A DNA stretch of 44,235 nucleotides from an uncultured Eubacteriales bacterium (GTDB lineage Bacteria; Bacillota; Clostridia; Lachnospirales; Bianqueaceae). The stretch lies in contig ONBQ01000061.1 of NCBI GenBank assembly GCA_900316145.1, forward strand, positions 1 to 44,235, given 5' to 3'. Below the pieces are notes generated by a model that had not been told where the DNA came from, ran no database searches, and saw nothing but the letters and a program-made list of their open reading frames with translations. A program made the position numbers and the translations under genes. This document shows, piece by piece, positions 19,179-26,953 of the stretch. The first letter of the stretch is position 1. Each line of letters begins with the position of its first letter.

Positions 19179-20459
19179 CTAAACAAATAATTCCTTGATC
19201 ACAACACCATCCGCTTCCGGCAAATGGCCATCCATCAGATACGCGATCGTAGGCCCGTCATCGATCAGCCGCATGCTTTCGACCTCTCCGGCTCTGACCT
19301 TCGGTCCGTACACGGAGAAAAATGTCTGATACCGGCTTTTCTCCGGCGAATATCCGTGGGTAGACAAAGTAATGTGGGGCTTCGTTCCGACATCACCCTC
19401 CTGGATCCGGTAGACCGCCTCTTTTTCCATCGCTTCATCCAGGAAATAATATCCTCTCTTCGCCTCGATCATAAGTTCCGCGTCACTGCCTGCTCCCAGG
19501 GAGCCTGCGTGCGCCGCGTTCATGATGGTCTGGATGCAGTGATCATGCGCTTCGCTGAATGCCTTTAATCTGGCCGCGATCTCTGGGACCCGCGTTTTAT
19601 CCTTCACATGGATGTAGGCGGATCCGTCACAGGTATGGCAGAGTGCCTCCCAGGAAAGCAGACTTCCATCCTCCCTGACCGTTAGCAATCCTTCCTGGCG
19701 GAACCAGCTGTTTAAGTAAATGGCGGAATGCTCATCCAAGCTGGAATGATCCCCCAGCACCACCAGGTGCGTGTCTTCATCGATGAAATCCAGGATCTCA
19801 CCCAGACGCTCATCATGCCTGATCAGTGCCTCTTTCGCTTCCGGCGCGCTGTGTCCATAGATGTGTCTGGTCGAATCCAGATCCACGTAATGGATGAACA
19901 TGACATCCGGCTGTTTGAACTTAGCTGTGTCCATCACCACATGATGCAGAAACCGGTCCAGAGCCGGCTGCCTGATGCCGTCCATCTCTTTCCCATGACG
20001 CAGAAATGCCCACAGCTGAAACAGCTTGCTCCCATTGCGCAGCGAAGTAAAGATCTGATTGTCCCACTTGCGATTGGCAAAGATCTCCGGCATGTTGTAC
20101 CTGATCTTCCGGTTGCCGCCCATGACCGGCCACAAAAACGAGGCGGTCACAAGCCCCTTCTCATGCGCCACATCGAAAAGCGTCTTGCTCCGGATGCGCC
20201 GGCTTTTCCAGTTCCAGTCCTCCGCGCCTAAACGCTTCGGCTGGAAAAGCGTATTGTTGGTGATGCCATGATGTACCGGATACTGTCCGGTCACGATGGT
20301 CGTATGCGCCGGATAGGTGACCGAAGGATAGATGGTCGTGACATGCTTGCAATACCCCGCTCTATCCAGATACCGCTTAAAATTGGGAAGGCCGGAAAGA
20401 TCGTTCAGATCGTCTCCGGCCAGATTATCAAATGATATGATCCAAAGTTTCGGTTTCAT
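19179..20459 (-). CDS. Nucleotide pyrophosphatase/phosphodiesterase (alkaline phosphatase superfamily)
   Basis: A 426-aa protein with NPP-family metal and catalytic residues. Asp11 sits in SFDNL and nucleophile Thr48 in YPSVTYPAHTTIVTGQYP. FIHYVDLDSTRHIYGH (about 188-203) holds further Asp/His ligands, and VVLGDHSSLDEH (about 233-244) the last metal site. The family hydrolyses phosphodiesters or pyrophosphates such as nucleotides, sugar-nucleotides or phospholipid head groups using two zinc ions. No signal peptide is seen, so a cytoplasmic location is likely. It has its own promoter. The physiological substrate is unknown. Confidence 0.85.
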   Translation of the reverse strand: MKPKLWIISFDNLAGDDLNDLSGLPNFKRYLDRAGYCKHVTTIYPSVTYPAHTTIVTGQYPVHHGITNNTLFQPKRLGAEDWNWKSRRIRSKTLFDVAHEKGLVTASFLWPVMGGNRKIRYNMPEIFANRKWDNQIFTSLRNGSKLFQLWAFLRHGKEMDGIRQPALDRFLHHVVMDTAKFKQPDVMFIHYVDLDSTRHIYGHSAPEAKEALIRHDERLGEILDFIDEDTHLVVLGDHSSLDEHSAIYLNSWFRQEGLLTVREDGSLLSWEALCHTCDGSAYIHVKDKTRVPEIAARLKAFSEAHDHCIQTIMNAAHAGSLGAGSDAELMIEAKRGYYFLDEAMEKEAVYRIQEGDVGTKPHITLSTHGYSPEKSRYQTFFSVYGPKVRAGEVESMRLIDDGPTIAYLMDGHLPEADGVVIKELFV

Positions 20460-20491
20460 ACAGAAGCCCTCTCACGAAATGATCTGCTCCT

Positions 20492-20520
20492 ATCATACTA
20501 TAGAGCAGGCACAAATTCAA
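20492..20520 (-). promoter_or_regulatory. Promoter of the NPP-type phosphodiesterase gene
   Basis: The -35 TTGAAT (20520-20515), 17 bases and -10 TATGAT (20497-20492) on the minus strand, about 40 bases before the ATG. Confidence 0.6.
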
Positions 20521-20534
20521 GAACGGGATGCCAC

Positions 20535-20570
20535 GAAAAAAGAGCCCGCGTCATGAAACGCGAGGCTCCT
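20535..20570 (-). terminator. Terminator after the 5'-nucleotidase gene
   Basis: GAGCC and GCGT arms pair with ACGC and GGCTC around a short loop (20542-20568). On the minus strand the hairpin is followed by a six-base T-run. It separates the nucleotidase from the NPP gene promoter. Confidence 0.82.
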
Positions 20571-20578
20571 TTAATTCC

Positions 20579-21487
20579 TTACTCCAACCTGCCATGTGGA
20601 TACGGGACCCGGGCGGATGGCACTTTGCGCGAGGCCGGATCGGTGTGCACCGTCTGGTCATCGAAGAAGATGTTGGCGCCAAAGGCTTCCAGCACTTCAC
20701 TTTTCTGGATGCCGCCCAGGAAAAAGATCTCATCGATACGGACGTTCCAGGCGCGCAGGGTACGGATCACGCGCTCGTGGGCCGGCGCGTTGCGGGAGGT
20801 GACCAGTGCCAGCCGGATGGGGCCTTCGCCATCGGGAAACTGGGATTGGACCATAGACAGGGTCTTTAAGAGTTTCGCGAAGGGGCCTTCCGGCAGCAGC
20901 TGCTGCGCGTTGGATCGTTCGAAATCCTCGAATGCTTTCAAACCTTGCTCTTTATAGATCTTTTCCGCTTCTCCGGAGAAGATGACCGCGTCGCCATCGA
21001 AGGCGATGCGGATCTGCGGGATCTCCTGATCAGGATCAATAGAGAGGTCCCGCCCTGAGCATATGATGCCGGCGGCTACACCGACGTTGATGGCTTCCTG
21101 CACCTCATGTTCATTGTAAGACAGGTACAGGTCGGTCTTGAAAGCGTTCAGATACTTGGATATGGAGGCGCCGCTGACCAGGGCGGCACGGCTGATATCC
21201 AGGCCATAATAGGAGATGGAGTTGAAGATACGGAGACTGGTGTCCGCGGAGTTACGGGACATGATGATGATCTCCGTTAAATGCTTGTCATTGGAATTGA
21301 GCTGATGAAGGGCTTTCACCAGAGGGAACGCGGTGCCCGGGCGCAGTATATCATTTTCATGCTCCATCTGGTATTTGCGGTAGGCTTCCAGCCCCTGCTC
21401 TTCAAAGATACGGTTTTCCTCTTCGAGGTCGAATAAAGCGCGGGAAGATATTCCGACGACCAGTTTGCCATTCAAGTCCCAAGGCAC
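20579..21487 (-). CDS. 5'-nucleotidase (cytosolic NT5C1-like family)
   Basis: A 302-aa protein matching the bacterial members of the NT5C1 (PF06189) family. 'LVVGISSRALFDLEEENRIFEEQGLEAY' is followed by 'IIIMSRNSADTSLRIFNSI' and the HAD-like 'IRIAFDGDAVIFSGE' (about residues 158-172), then 'LALVTSRNAPAHERVIRTLRAW' and 'FLGGIQKSEVLEAF'. It should remove phosphate from nucleoside monophosphates. The start codon is GTG at 21487 with AAAGGAG nine bases upstream. It lies 23 bases after the PIN-domain gene, as an operon. Confidence 0.85.
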   Translation of the reverse strand: MPWDLNGKLVVGISSRALFDLEEENRIFEEQGLEAYRKYQMEHENDILRPGTAFPLVKALHQLNSNDKHLTEIIIMSRNSADTSLRIFNSISYYGLDISRAALVSGASISKYLNAFKTDLYLSYNEHEVQEAINVGVAAGIICSGRDLSIDPDQEIPQIRIAFDGDAVIFSGEAEKIYKEQGLKAFEDFERSNAQQLLPEGPFAKLLKTLSMVQSQFPDGEGPIRLALVTSRNAPAHERVIRTLRAWNVRIDEIFFLGGIQKSEVLEAFGANIFFDDQTVHTDPASRKVPSARVPYPHGRLE

Positions 21488-21510
21488 GGTGTTCTTCTCC
21501 TTTCCAATGA

Positions 21511-22659
21511 TTACTTCGATTTGCTGATTTTTTCCAGGATGCGGAAGTGACGCTTCAGGTCCGGATAATAGATCTGAGCTTTTTCCTGTCCAAAGGCCTT
21601 GACCATGGCCAGATTGATGGCCTGCAGACCCTTGTGGCGCTCGCTGATATAGATGGCGGTGATGTCACGGGACATCGTCTCATCCACACCGGCGACCGCG
21701 TAGATCAACTGCACATAGTTGGTGGCGCGGATCTTCGCATCTGGGAGCAGGATGCCGGAAAGCTCCTGTCTCAGCTGTGGGTTGTTTTTGATATAGTTGT
21801 AGGTGATCATGCCTTCCTGGTCTCCCAGAAGGGCATTGAGCGCGTCATGCAGCTGACCGGCATCTTTGGACGCGATCGAGCGGCAGACACTGCGCAGGAT
21901 GGTCTGGTTGCGCTTGGAGATCTCTGTCGGCTTCTTTTCAGCCTGGACTTTGGGCTCCTGCGGTTTTTTCTGCTGCGGTGCAGATTTGGACGGCTGGTCT
22001 TTCTTCTGCGGCTGAGCAGGCTTGGCGGACTGAACTTTTCCTTCCGGCTGCGGCACGGGCTGCTTTTTAGGAGCCTGCGGTTCCGCCTGCTTCGGCTGGT
22101 CTTTAAGCGGCTGCGGCTTTGCCTGCTGCGTTCTTGCCTGTTGATTCCGGTTCACCTGCTCTTTTGGCGTTTCCTTCTTCGGCTGCTGCGCCACCACCTT
22201 GTTCAGATCCGGCTTTTGAGACTGGATCTTCTTGGCGGGCTTGCGGATGTTCCGATTCTGGCGCTTGGCGCGGCCTGCGCTGGTATCCATCTTCAGACGG
22301 CTGACCTCGCGGCCCTGATCCTGCCAGAACTGTACGACCGCATCGAAACCGTTGTCATTGGAGACGATGATGCATTCATCATCCGGCTTGCCTCCGGTCG
22401 TGACCGCTCCCAGCACCGTGACCAGCTGAAAGTCCAGCGCGTTGGTGCCGATGTAGCAGCGGATCCAGGTGACCCGGTCCGACCCCAGCTCCATTAAGCG
22501 GCGTACGCTGTCACTTTTCATGTGAGTGCTGTTCTCGCTGTAGAAGATGTAAATGTGGTCGGTCTTGCCCAGATCATTCACAATATTCGCAACCCAGACA
22601 TCATTGACATTTTCACTGTCGATAAAATAGTTTTTGATGGGTTTACGACTGAACATCAT
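21511..22659 (-). CDS. PIN/NYN-domain protein with Pro/Gln/Lys linker and C-terminal domain
   Basis: A 382-aa protein in three parts. Residues about 8-130 form a PIN-like nuclease fold: 'NYFIDSENVNDVW' gives the first Asp, 'YIGTNALDFQLV' the middle acid and 'IIVSNDNGFDAVVQFW' the last Asp pair. Residues about 135-255 are a low-complexity, basic, Pro/Gln/Lys-rich linker. Residues about 256-382 form a helical domain with no assignment. PIN/NYN proteins of this type act on RNA. It is co-oriented with the 5'-nucleotidase. Two tandem ATGs could start it; the ribosome binding site AGAGGAA is weakly placed. Confidence 0.72.
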   Translation of the reverse strand: MMFSRKPIKNYFIDSENVNDVWVANIVNDLGKTDHIYIFYSENSTHMKSDSVRRLMELGSDRVTWIRCYIGTNALDFQLVTVLGAVTTGGKPDDECIIVSNDNGFDAVVQFWQDQGREVSRLKMDTSAGRAKRQNRNIRKPAKKIQSQKPDLNKVVAQQPKKETPKEQVNRNQQARTQQAKPQPLKDQPKQAEPQAPKKQPVPQPEGKVQSAKPAQPQKKDQPSKSAPQQKKPQEPKVQAEKKPTEISKRNQTILRSVCRSIASKDAGQLHDALNALLGDQEGMITYNYIKNNPQLRQELSGILLPDAKIRATNYVQLIYAVAGVDETMSRDITAIYISERHKGLQAINLAMVKAFGQEKAQIYYPDLKRHFRILEKISKSK

Positions 22660-22907
22660 AAATCTGTATATTCCTCTTCTCTTGCTATGTTGCTTGTACC
22701 TCCCTTATATTGGATCCTGATCATACAGAGTAATTGTAGCATAAGAAAAAGGAAATGGAAAGAGGGAAATTATTCCTTCTCCATTTTCAGGTTGCTGTTC
22801 AGCAACCCGCCCCGCCGACGGTGCGGCATTCGGGCAAAACCGCCTTCTGAATAAGTTAAACAAATTGGTGACGGTTTTGCCCTTGTGGTGCGGGTTCCTC
22901 GTTCGAG
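22660..22907. repeat. Non-coding region with inverted repeats
   Basis: No gene seen. It contains GGTTGCT/AGCAACC (22790-22807) and an 11-bp perfect pair GGGCAAAACCG/CGGTTTTGCCC (22832-22842 and 22872-22882) around a 29-base AT-rich loop. The PIN gene's promoter must also lie here but was not resolved. Confidence 0.55.
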
Positions 22908-22970
22908 CACCAAGCCATATTAGCAAGGTTTTATGCAAGCAAGCTTGCAAAACCTTTTTATGGCTTGGTG
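22908..22970 (-). terminator. Long quasi-palindrome at the 3' end of the 561-aa gene
   Basis: CACCAAGCCATA / TATGGCTTGGTG form perfect outer arms. Inside are AAGGTTTT/AAAACCTT and GCAAGC/GCTTGC, making a 63-nt hairpin. The right arm overlaps the last codons and stop of the gene on the minus strand. It probably acts in termination or 3'-end protection, though a clean U-run is missing. Confidence 0.6.
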
Positions 22971-24643
22971 CTGAACAGTAACCTTTTTAGTTCAAAGTGC
23001 ATAGCAGGGCTGCCTTCTTTCCAGAAATACACGATCTCCAGGCCATTCGGTATCGTGATCACTTTCGGTGTTCCGGCATCAGTGGCAACATGGAAGACCG
23101 CCCCGGGCAGGGTCCAGCGGTCCTTCTCGATACAGTCCGGGGAAAGTCTTGTTCCATGGATCGTAAAGACGACCTCCAGGTCCCGGTCAAGATCCGGCGT
23201 CACGTCCATCGTAAGCCGGTCGTCCTCGACCGTTCCGTTGAAGTACACGGTCCACAGATGCTCGCCCTCACGGCCTCCCGGCACGCGGCGCGTCAGCATC
23301 ATATCCAGGACTTCATCACCGTTTTTCCAGAACGCGGCGAAGCTGCGCAGCTGGCCGCTGGTGTTGCGGCTGCCCTTCATGGCGCCCATCATCCAATCCT
23401 CATCGATGGTGGCGGTCACATCGCACAGGGTGGTATCATCCCCGGGAAGGCCCCGCTCCATCAGCTCACGGAACTGCTTTTTCACAAACTGCTTTCCCGT
23501 CCAGTGAAGCAGCTGCTCTCTGACCGTATCCGGCACGATCGTTCCATTTAACGCGGCGTCGATATAGGCCGCGGTCTCCACGTTGAACAGAGGGAACGGT
23601 TTCTCCTCGCCAAAAGCCAGATATAAATAGGCAGGCAGCATGGAATGCAAGGCCATATCATTATCATAATTGCGGGCAAAGGGGCCGCACACCTGATTCA
23701 AGCCAGGATGATACATTTCCGCGATGTTCTGCCACAGCCCCGCTTCCAGCCTGCAGCCGATCTCATGGATCTCTGGATCCCTGATATACAACCGCCAGGT
23801 GGACAAAGCCTGCAAGTCCACCGAGTAATAGGTGGTGGAGTTGAACTCCGCAAAGCTGTCCGTTTCATCATACCGGGCGGCGATGTCACGGGCCGCCTCC
23901 CGCGCCTGATCCAGGTATTCCTGCCGGCCCAGACGCTCTCCATAGTACGCGCAGATGAAAACATGCATCAGCTCAACGTTCGTGTTCATCGGCACGACAT
24001 GGTCCTTCCATCGGCGGATGGAACCAAACACCGCGCGGCATGCCGCTTCCTCGATCCTCTGTACGAGTTCCGGATCCAGCTTGTCTTCCCCGAAGATCAG
24101 GATCATGGCCAACTCCGTGGCCACGAACTCGCGCCAGTTGGCATCCCAGTTGCCCCAGACAACGGGCACCGTCTCCAGCACCGACTGCCGGGCCAGCCCT
24201 TCGATCTGACCGATCTTCTCTTCGCTGTAGCCCGCGTCCCTCAGATGATGCTGCATCTTGCCGCGGATCTGCTCGATCCACTTTTCCAGATAATACCGGC
24301 TGACCGCGTCGAACCGCTCATCGGTCAGGGGTTCATGCGGAGGCGCCGGGCGGCGTTCATCCTGCGGGAAATCCCCATAATAAGGCATATCCGGATCTTC
24401 CAAATATTGGCTGTTCAGGACCTTTTCCAGGATGCGGACGGCCCGCTCCTGATCTCCTTCTGCATTTCTCACCAGAAGGCCCAGGGCATAGTGGCAGGAC
24501 CCGCGCAGGTCATGATATTCACGGCCATTAAAAGAGCGGGCCAGCATACCCGCTTCTTCATTCCATCCTTGATCCAACCGCTCCATGGATCTTTCAAAAA
24601 GAATTCGTTGCTCTTCAGATAATAACTTATGCGGAAAAGACAT
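22958..24643 (-). CDS. Large cytoplasmic protein of unknown family (possible alpha/alpha-toroid enzyme)
   Basis: A 561-aa soluble protein that I cannot assign. The N-terminal 350 residues are helical with aromatic and acidic clusters (NTNVELMHVFICAYYGERLG, AEFNSTTYYSVDLQALSTWRLY), as in (alpha/alpha) toroid glycosidases or lyases. The last ~170 residues look beta-rich (HLWTVYFNGTVEDDRLTMDV, VVFTIHGTRL), the usual two-part layout of several polysaccharide lyases. No signal peptide. The ATG at 24643 is chosen because GGAG lies six bases before it, whereas 24655 lacks a site. The enzyme idea is inference only. Confidence 0.6.
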   Translation of the reverse strand: MSFPHKLLSEEQRILFERSMERLDQGWNEEAGMLARSFNGREYHDLRGSCHYALGLLVRNAEGDQERAVRILEKVLNSQYLEDPDMPYYGDFPQDERRPAPPHEPLTDERFDAVSRYYLEKWIEQIRGKMQHHLRDAGYSEEKIGQIEGLARQSVLETVPVVWGNWDANWREFVATELAMILIFGEDKLDPELVQRIEEAACRAVFGSIRRWKDHVVPMNTNVELMHVFICAYYGERLGRQEYLDQAREAARDIAARYDETDSFAEFNSTTYYSVDLQALSTWRLYIRDPEIHEIGCRLEAGLWQNIAEMYHPGLNQVCGPFARNYDNDMALHSMLPAYLYLAFGEEKPFPLFNVETAAYIDAALNGTIVPDTVREQLLHWTGKQFVKKQFRELMERGLPGDDTTLCDVTATIDEDWMMGAMKGSRNTSGQLRSFAAFWKNGDEVLDMMLTRRVPGGREGEHLWTVYFNGTVEDDRLTMDVTPDLDRDLEVVFTIHGTRLSPDCIEKDRWTLPGAVFHVATDAGTPKVITIPNGLEIVYFWKEGSPAMHFELKRLLFSTKP

Positions 24644-24676
24644 GATCGTCTCCATTTCTTTTTATTTCCGCAGGCT

Positions 24677-24705
24677 ATCATAGCACGATTCTTTTTCCGA
24701 TACAA
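24677..24705 (-). promoter_or_regulatory. Promoter of the 561-aa gene
   Basis: The -35 TTGTAT (24705-24700), 17 bases and -10 TATGAT (24682-24677) on the minus strand, divergent from the dipeptidase promoter. Confidence 0.55.
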
Positions 24706-24722
24706 TGGGCTTCTGAAAAAAC

Positions 24723-24751
24723 TTGCAGGATCTTCTTCCGAATGCTACAAT
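24723..24751 (+). promoter_or_regulatory. Promoter of the dipeptidase gene
   Basis: The -35 TTGCAG (24723-24728), 17 bases and -10 TACAAT (24746-24751). The start point would be near 24758, giving a very short leader ahead of CAGGAGG. Confidence 0.6.
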
Positions 24752-24774
24752 AGCAGACAGACAGGAGGTATATC

Positions 24775-26124
24775 ATGATCAATACATTTACACATAAGAC
24801 TGAGGACATGCTGGCCGCGCTGGCCCGCCTGGTCCAGTATAATTCCGTACAGGGCGAAGCCCTTCCCGGCAAGCCCTTCGGTGAAGGCCCCGCTGCCGCC
24901 TTGGCAGAAGGTCTTAAGATCGCGGAGGAAATGGGCTTTAAGACCGTAAACCTGGACAATTACTGCGGCTATGCCGAGATGGGCGAAGGAAAAGAGATCA
25001 TCGGCATCGCAGCCCATCTGGACATCGTGCCCGCCGGTGATGGCTGGGATACCGATCCCTTCACCATGACCCGCAAGGGGGACAAGGTCTACGGCCGCGG
25101 CGTCAGTGACGACAAAGGTGCCGTCATTGCGTCCCTGTATGCCATGCAGGCCGTGAAAGAAAGTGGCATCCCCATGAACAAGCGCGTACGCCTGCTTATG
25201 GGCTGCAACGAAGAGACCGGTTCCAAGTGCATGGAATACTATGTTGCCCATGAAGAGCCCATCAGCTGCGGCTTCACGCCGGACGGCAACTTTCCTGGCA
25301 TCTACGGCGAAAAAGGCGGCTTCGGCCTGATCGCCCACAGCAAGAATACCAGGATCCTGGATATCCGGGGCGGCTTCGTCTCCAACGCGGTCTGCCACAA
25401 GTGCCACACCGTGATCCCGGCCGGCGAAGTCACCGTCGAAGCTCTGGAGCAGGCACTGAATTCTACTCCGCTGGTCAGCTTCTCTGTAACGCAGAAAGAT
25501 GATACAGTTGTGATCGACGCGCAGGGTGTCGCCGCCCACGCCAGTACCCCGCAGCTGGGTGTCAACGCCGCGGGATACACCATGAAAGCCCTTCAGGACG
25601 CCGGTTTCAAGGATGACTTCGTTCGCTTCTACAATGAACACATCGGCATCACCAACGATGGCGCCGGTCTGGGCGTCAAGATCGAGGATGAGTTCGGTGC
25701 CTTGACCATGAACAATGGTATCATCGGTATGAAGGATGGTCAGGTCTTCGCTACCCTGGACTCCCGCTACCCGGTCACCTATACCCCCGAGCAGATCCGG
25801 GAGCTTGCCACGCCACATCTGGAAGATGAAAACGGCGTCGTCGAGATCCTCAATATCGGCAAGCCTCTCTTCTTCCCGCCGGACTCCGACATGGTGAAAA
25901 AGCTGGTCTCAGCCTATGTGGACGTGACCGGTGACACCGAACACCAGCCGGAAGTCATCGGCGGCGGCACCTACGCCAAAGCCATTCCCGGCATCATCGC
26001 CTTCGGCTGCGAATTCCCCGGAGCGGACAACCACATCCACGATGCCAACGAGTCGCTTCCTGTGGAGGAGCTGAGCCTGCAGGCTACGATCTATCAGAAA
26101 GCGATCGAAAATTTGCTGGCGTAA
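24775..26124 (+). CDS. M20 family dipeptidase (PepV/Sapep type)
   Basis: A 449-aa metallopeptidase. Metal-site motifs are IAAHLDIVPAGDGWDTDPF (His and catalytic Asp), GRGVSDDKGAV (bridging Asp), GCNEETGSKCMEYY (general base Glu and metal Glu), FTPDGNFPGIYGEKG, and a C-terminal DNHIHDANESLPVEEL with the last His. The length and the inserted lid domain match PepV/Sapep, which cleave dipeptides and some carnosine-like substrates in the cytoplasm using Zn or Mn. CAGGAGG precedes the ATG. The gene is monocistronic. Confidence 0.92.
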   Translation: MINTFTHKTEDMLAALARLVQYNSVQGEALPGKPFGEGPAAALAEGLKIAEEMGFKTVNLDNYCGYAEMGEGKEIIGIAAHLDIVPAGDGWDTDPFTMTRKGDKVYGRGVSDDKGAVIASLYAMQAVKESGIPMNKRVRLLMGCNEETGSKCMEYYVAHEEPISCGFTPDGNFPGIYGEKGGFGLIAHSKNTRILDIRGGFVSNAVCHKCHTVIPAGEVTVEALEQALNSTPLVSFSVTQKDDTVVIDAQGVAAHASTPQLGVNAAGYTMKALQDAGFKDDFVRFYNEHIGITNDGAGLGVKIEDEFGALTMNNGIIGMKDGQVFATLDSRYPVTYTPEQIRELATPHLEDENGVVEILNIGKPLFFPPDSDMVKKLVSAYVDVTGDTEHQPEVIGGGTYAKAIPGIIAFGCEFPGADNHIHDANESLPVEELSLQATIYQKAIENLLA

Positions 26125-26169
26125 AGATCAGACCCCTCTATAAACGAAGGGGCGTGAGAGAACACCTGC

Positions 26170-26454
26170 CGATTACTTGATCATTGCTCACTTTTTCGTC
26201 CTATACAGTAATTTTTTGAACATCTACCTGATTTTGAAAATTATGGACGTTAAATCAAGTAATAATTCCAGCAAATCATCCTATTAATACTTGATTTGGA
26301 TCGACTGATAGATCAAAATACAGTAATATCAGCTGGAAACGAAGCGTTTTATCCAAAATATTACTGTATTTTGCAACTTTTATGAAACCTGATCAAGTAG
26401 TCATCTTGAACATTACTTGATTTAAAGCTATGATGCGATAAAAATCAAGTAATA
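26170..26454. repeat. Multi-palindrome non-coding element, copy 1
   Basis: No coding potential. It contains seven near-copies of ATTACTTGATT or its complement and three TACAGTA-type motifs, arranged to pair. TACCTGATT pairs with AATCAAGTA (26225/26255), TACTTGAT with ATCAAGTA (26288/26392), AAAATACAGTAATAT with ATATTACTGTATTTT (26315-26329/26358-26372, perfect 15 bp), and ATTACTTGATTT with AAATCAAGTAAT (26412/26442, perfect 12 bp). It is homologous along its whole length to the inverted copy at 34908-35194. Confidence 0.82.
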
Positions 26455-26473
26455 CCACACGCAGCGCATCGTC

Positions 26474-26527
26474 AAAAAAGCGTATGAAAAACGATGAATG
26501 AGGATCGTTTTTTCATACGCTTTTTTT
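26474..26527. terminator. Strong bidirectional terminator
   Basis: AAAAAAGCGTATGAAAAACGAT pairs with the matching arm at 26504-26526 (22 bp, one bulge), with A- and T-runs at the ends. It serves the minus-strand HD gene (stop at 26526) and can end plus-strand transcripts. The inner AAAACGAT/ATCGTTTT core recurs at 34842-34889 beside the second element. Confidence 0.88.
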
Positions 26528-26951
26528 ATGCCAGGATCTCCATGGCTTTTTTATACTTTTCGACCCGCTTAAGAGCTTTCTCATCCACATGGTCCAGCCG
26601 GGACAGATCACTGTTGTGCTTAAGATCCGCCAGTTTGACCGCTCGCGCTATCGGGTCTTTTTTGATCTGCGCGACATAGTCCAGATAGGGCACCGCATCG
26701 TCATGGGTCAAAAGCTTCAACGCTTCTATGACCTTTGCCGGGAAGCCCATCTGCTCCAGATCCTGAAACGTCATGTCCGTATCTTCCACCACATCGTGCA
26801 GAAGCGCGCAGATGACGGTCTCCTCGGTCTCCATCTGCTCTGCCAGATGAAATGGATGAAAAACATAGGGCAGGCCGCTTTTATCGACCTGCTCCTTATG
26901 GGCTTCAAAGCAAAGCTTTAAAGCTTTTTTTGTTTGTTCTGTGTAGATCAT
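26526..26951 (-). CDS. HD-domain hydrolase, small RelA/SpoT-hydrolase-like
   Basis: A 141-aa protein with metal-dependent HD motifs: 'YVFHPFHLAEQM' gives the first His, 'VICALLHDVVEDTDMT' the HD pair plus the ED typical of (p)ppGpp hydrolases, and 'ARAVKLADLKHNSDL' the final Asp. No synthetase domain is present, as in single-domain Mesh1/SAH-type hydrolases, although other nucleotide substrates are possible. The ATG at 26951 lies two bases after the stop of the upstream dehydrogenase gene, so translation is coupled; a GTG at 26957 is an alternative start. Confidence 0.8.
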   Translation of the reverse strand: MIYTEQTKKALKLCFEAHKEQVDKSGLPYVFHPFHLAEQMETEETVICALLHDVVEDTDMTFQDLEQMGFPAKVIEALKLLTHDDAVPYLDYVAQIKKDPIARAVKLADLKHNSDLSRLDHVDEKALKRVEKYKKAMEILA

Positions 26952-26953
26952 GA

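Noticed and set aside
26170-26454. CRISPR array reading of the repeated ATTACTTGATT motifs
   Set aside because: The repeats are only 9-12 bases, alternate in orientation, have irregular spacing and no cas genes are present.
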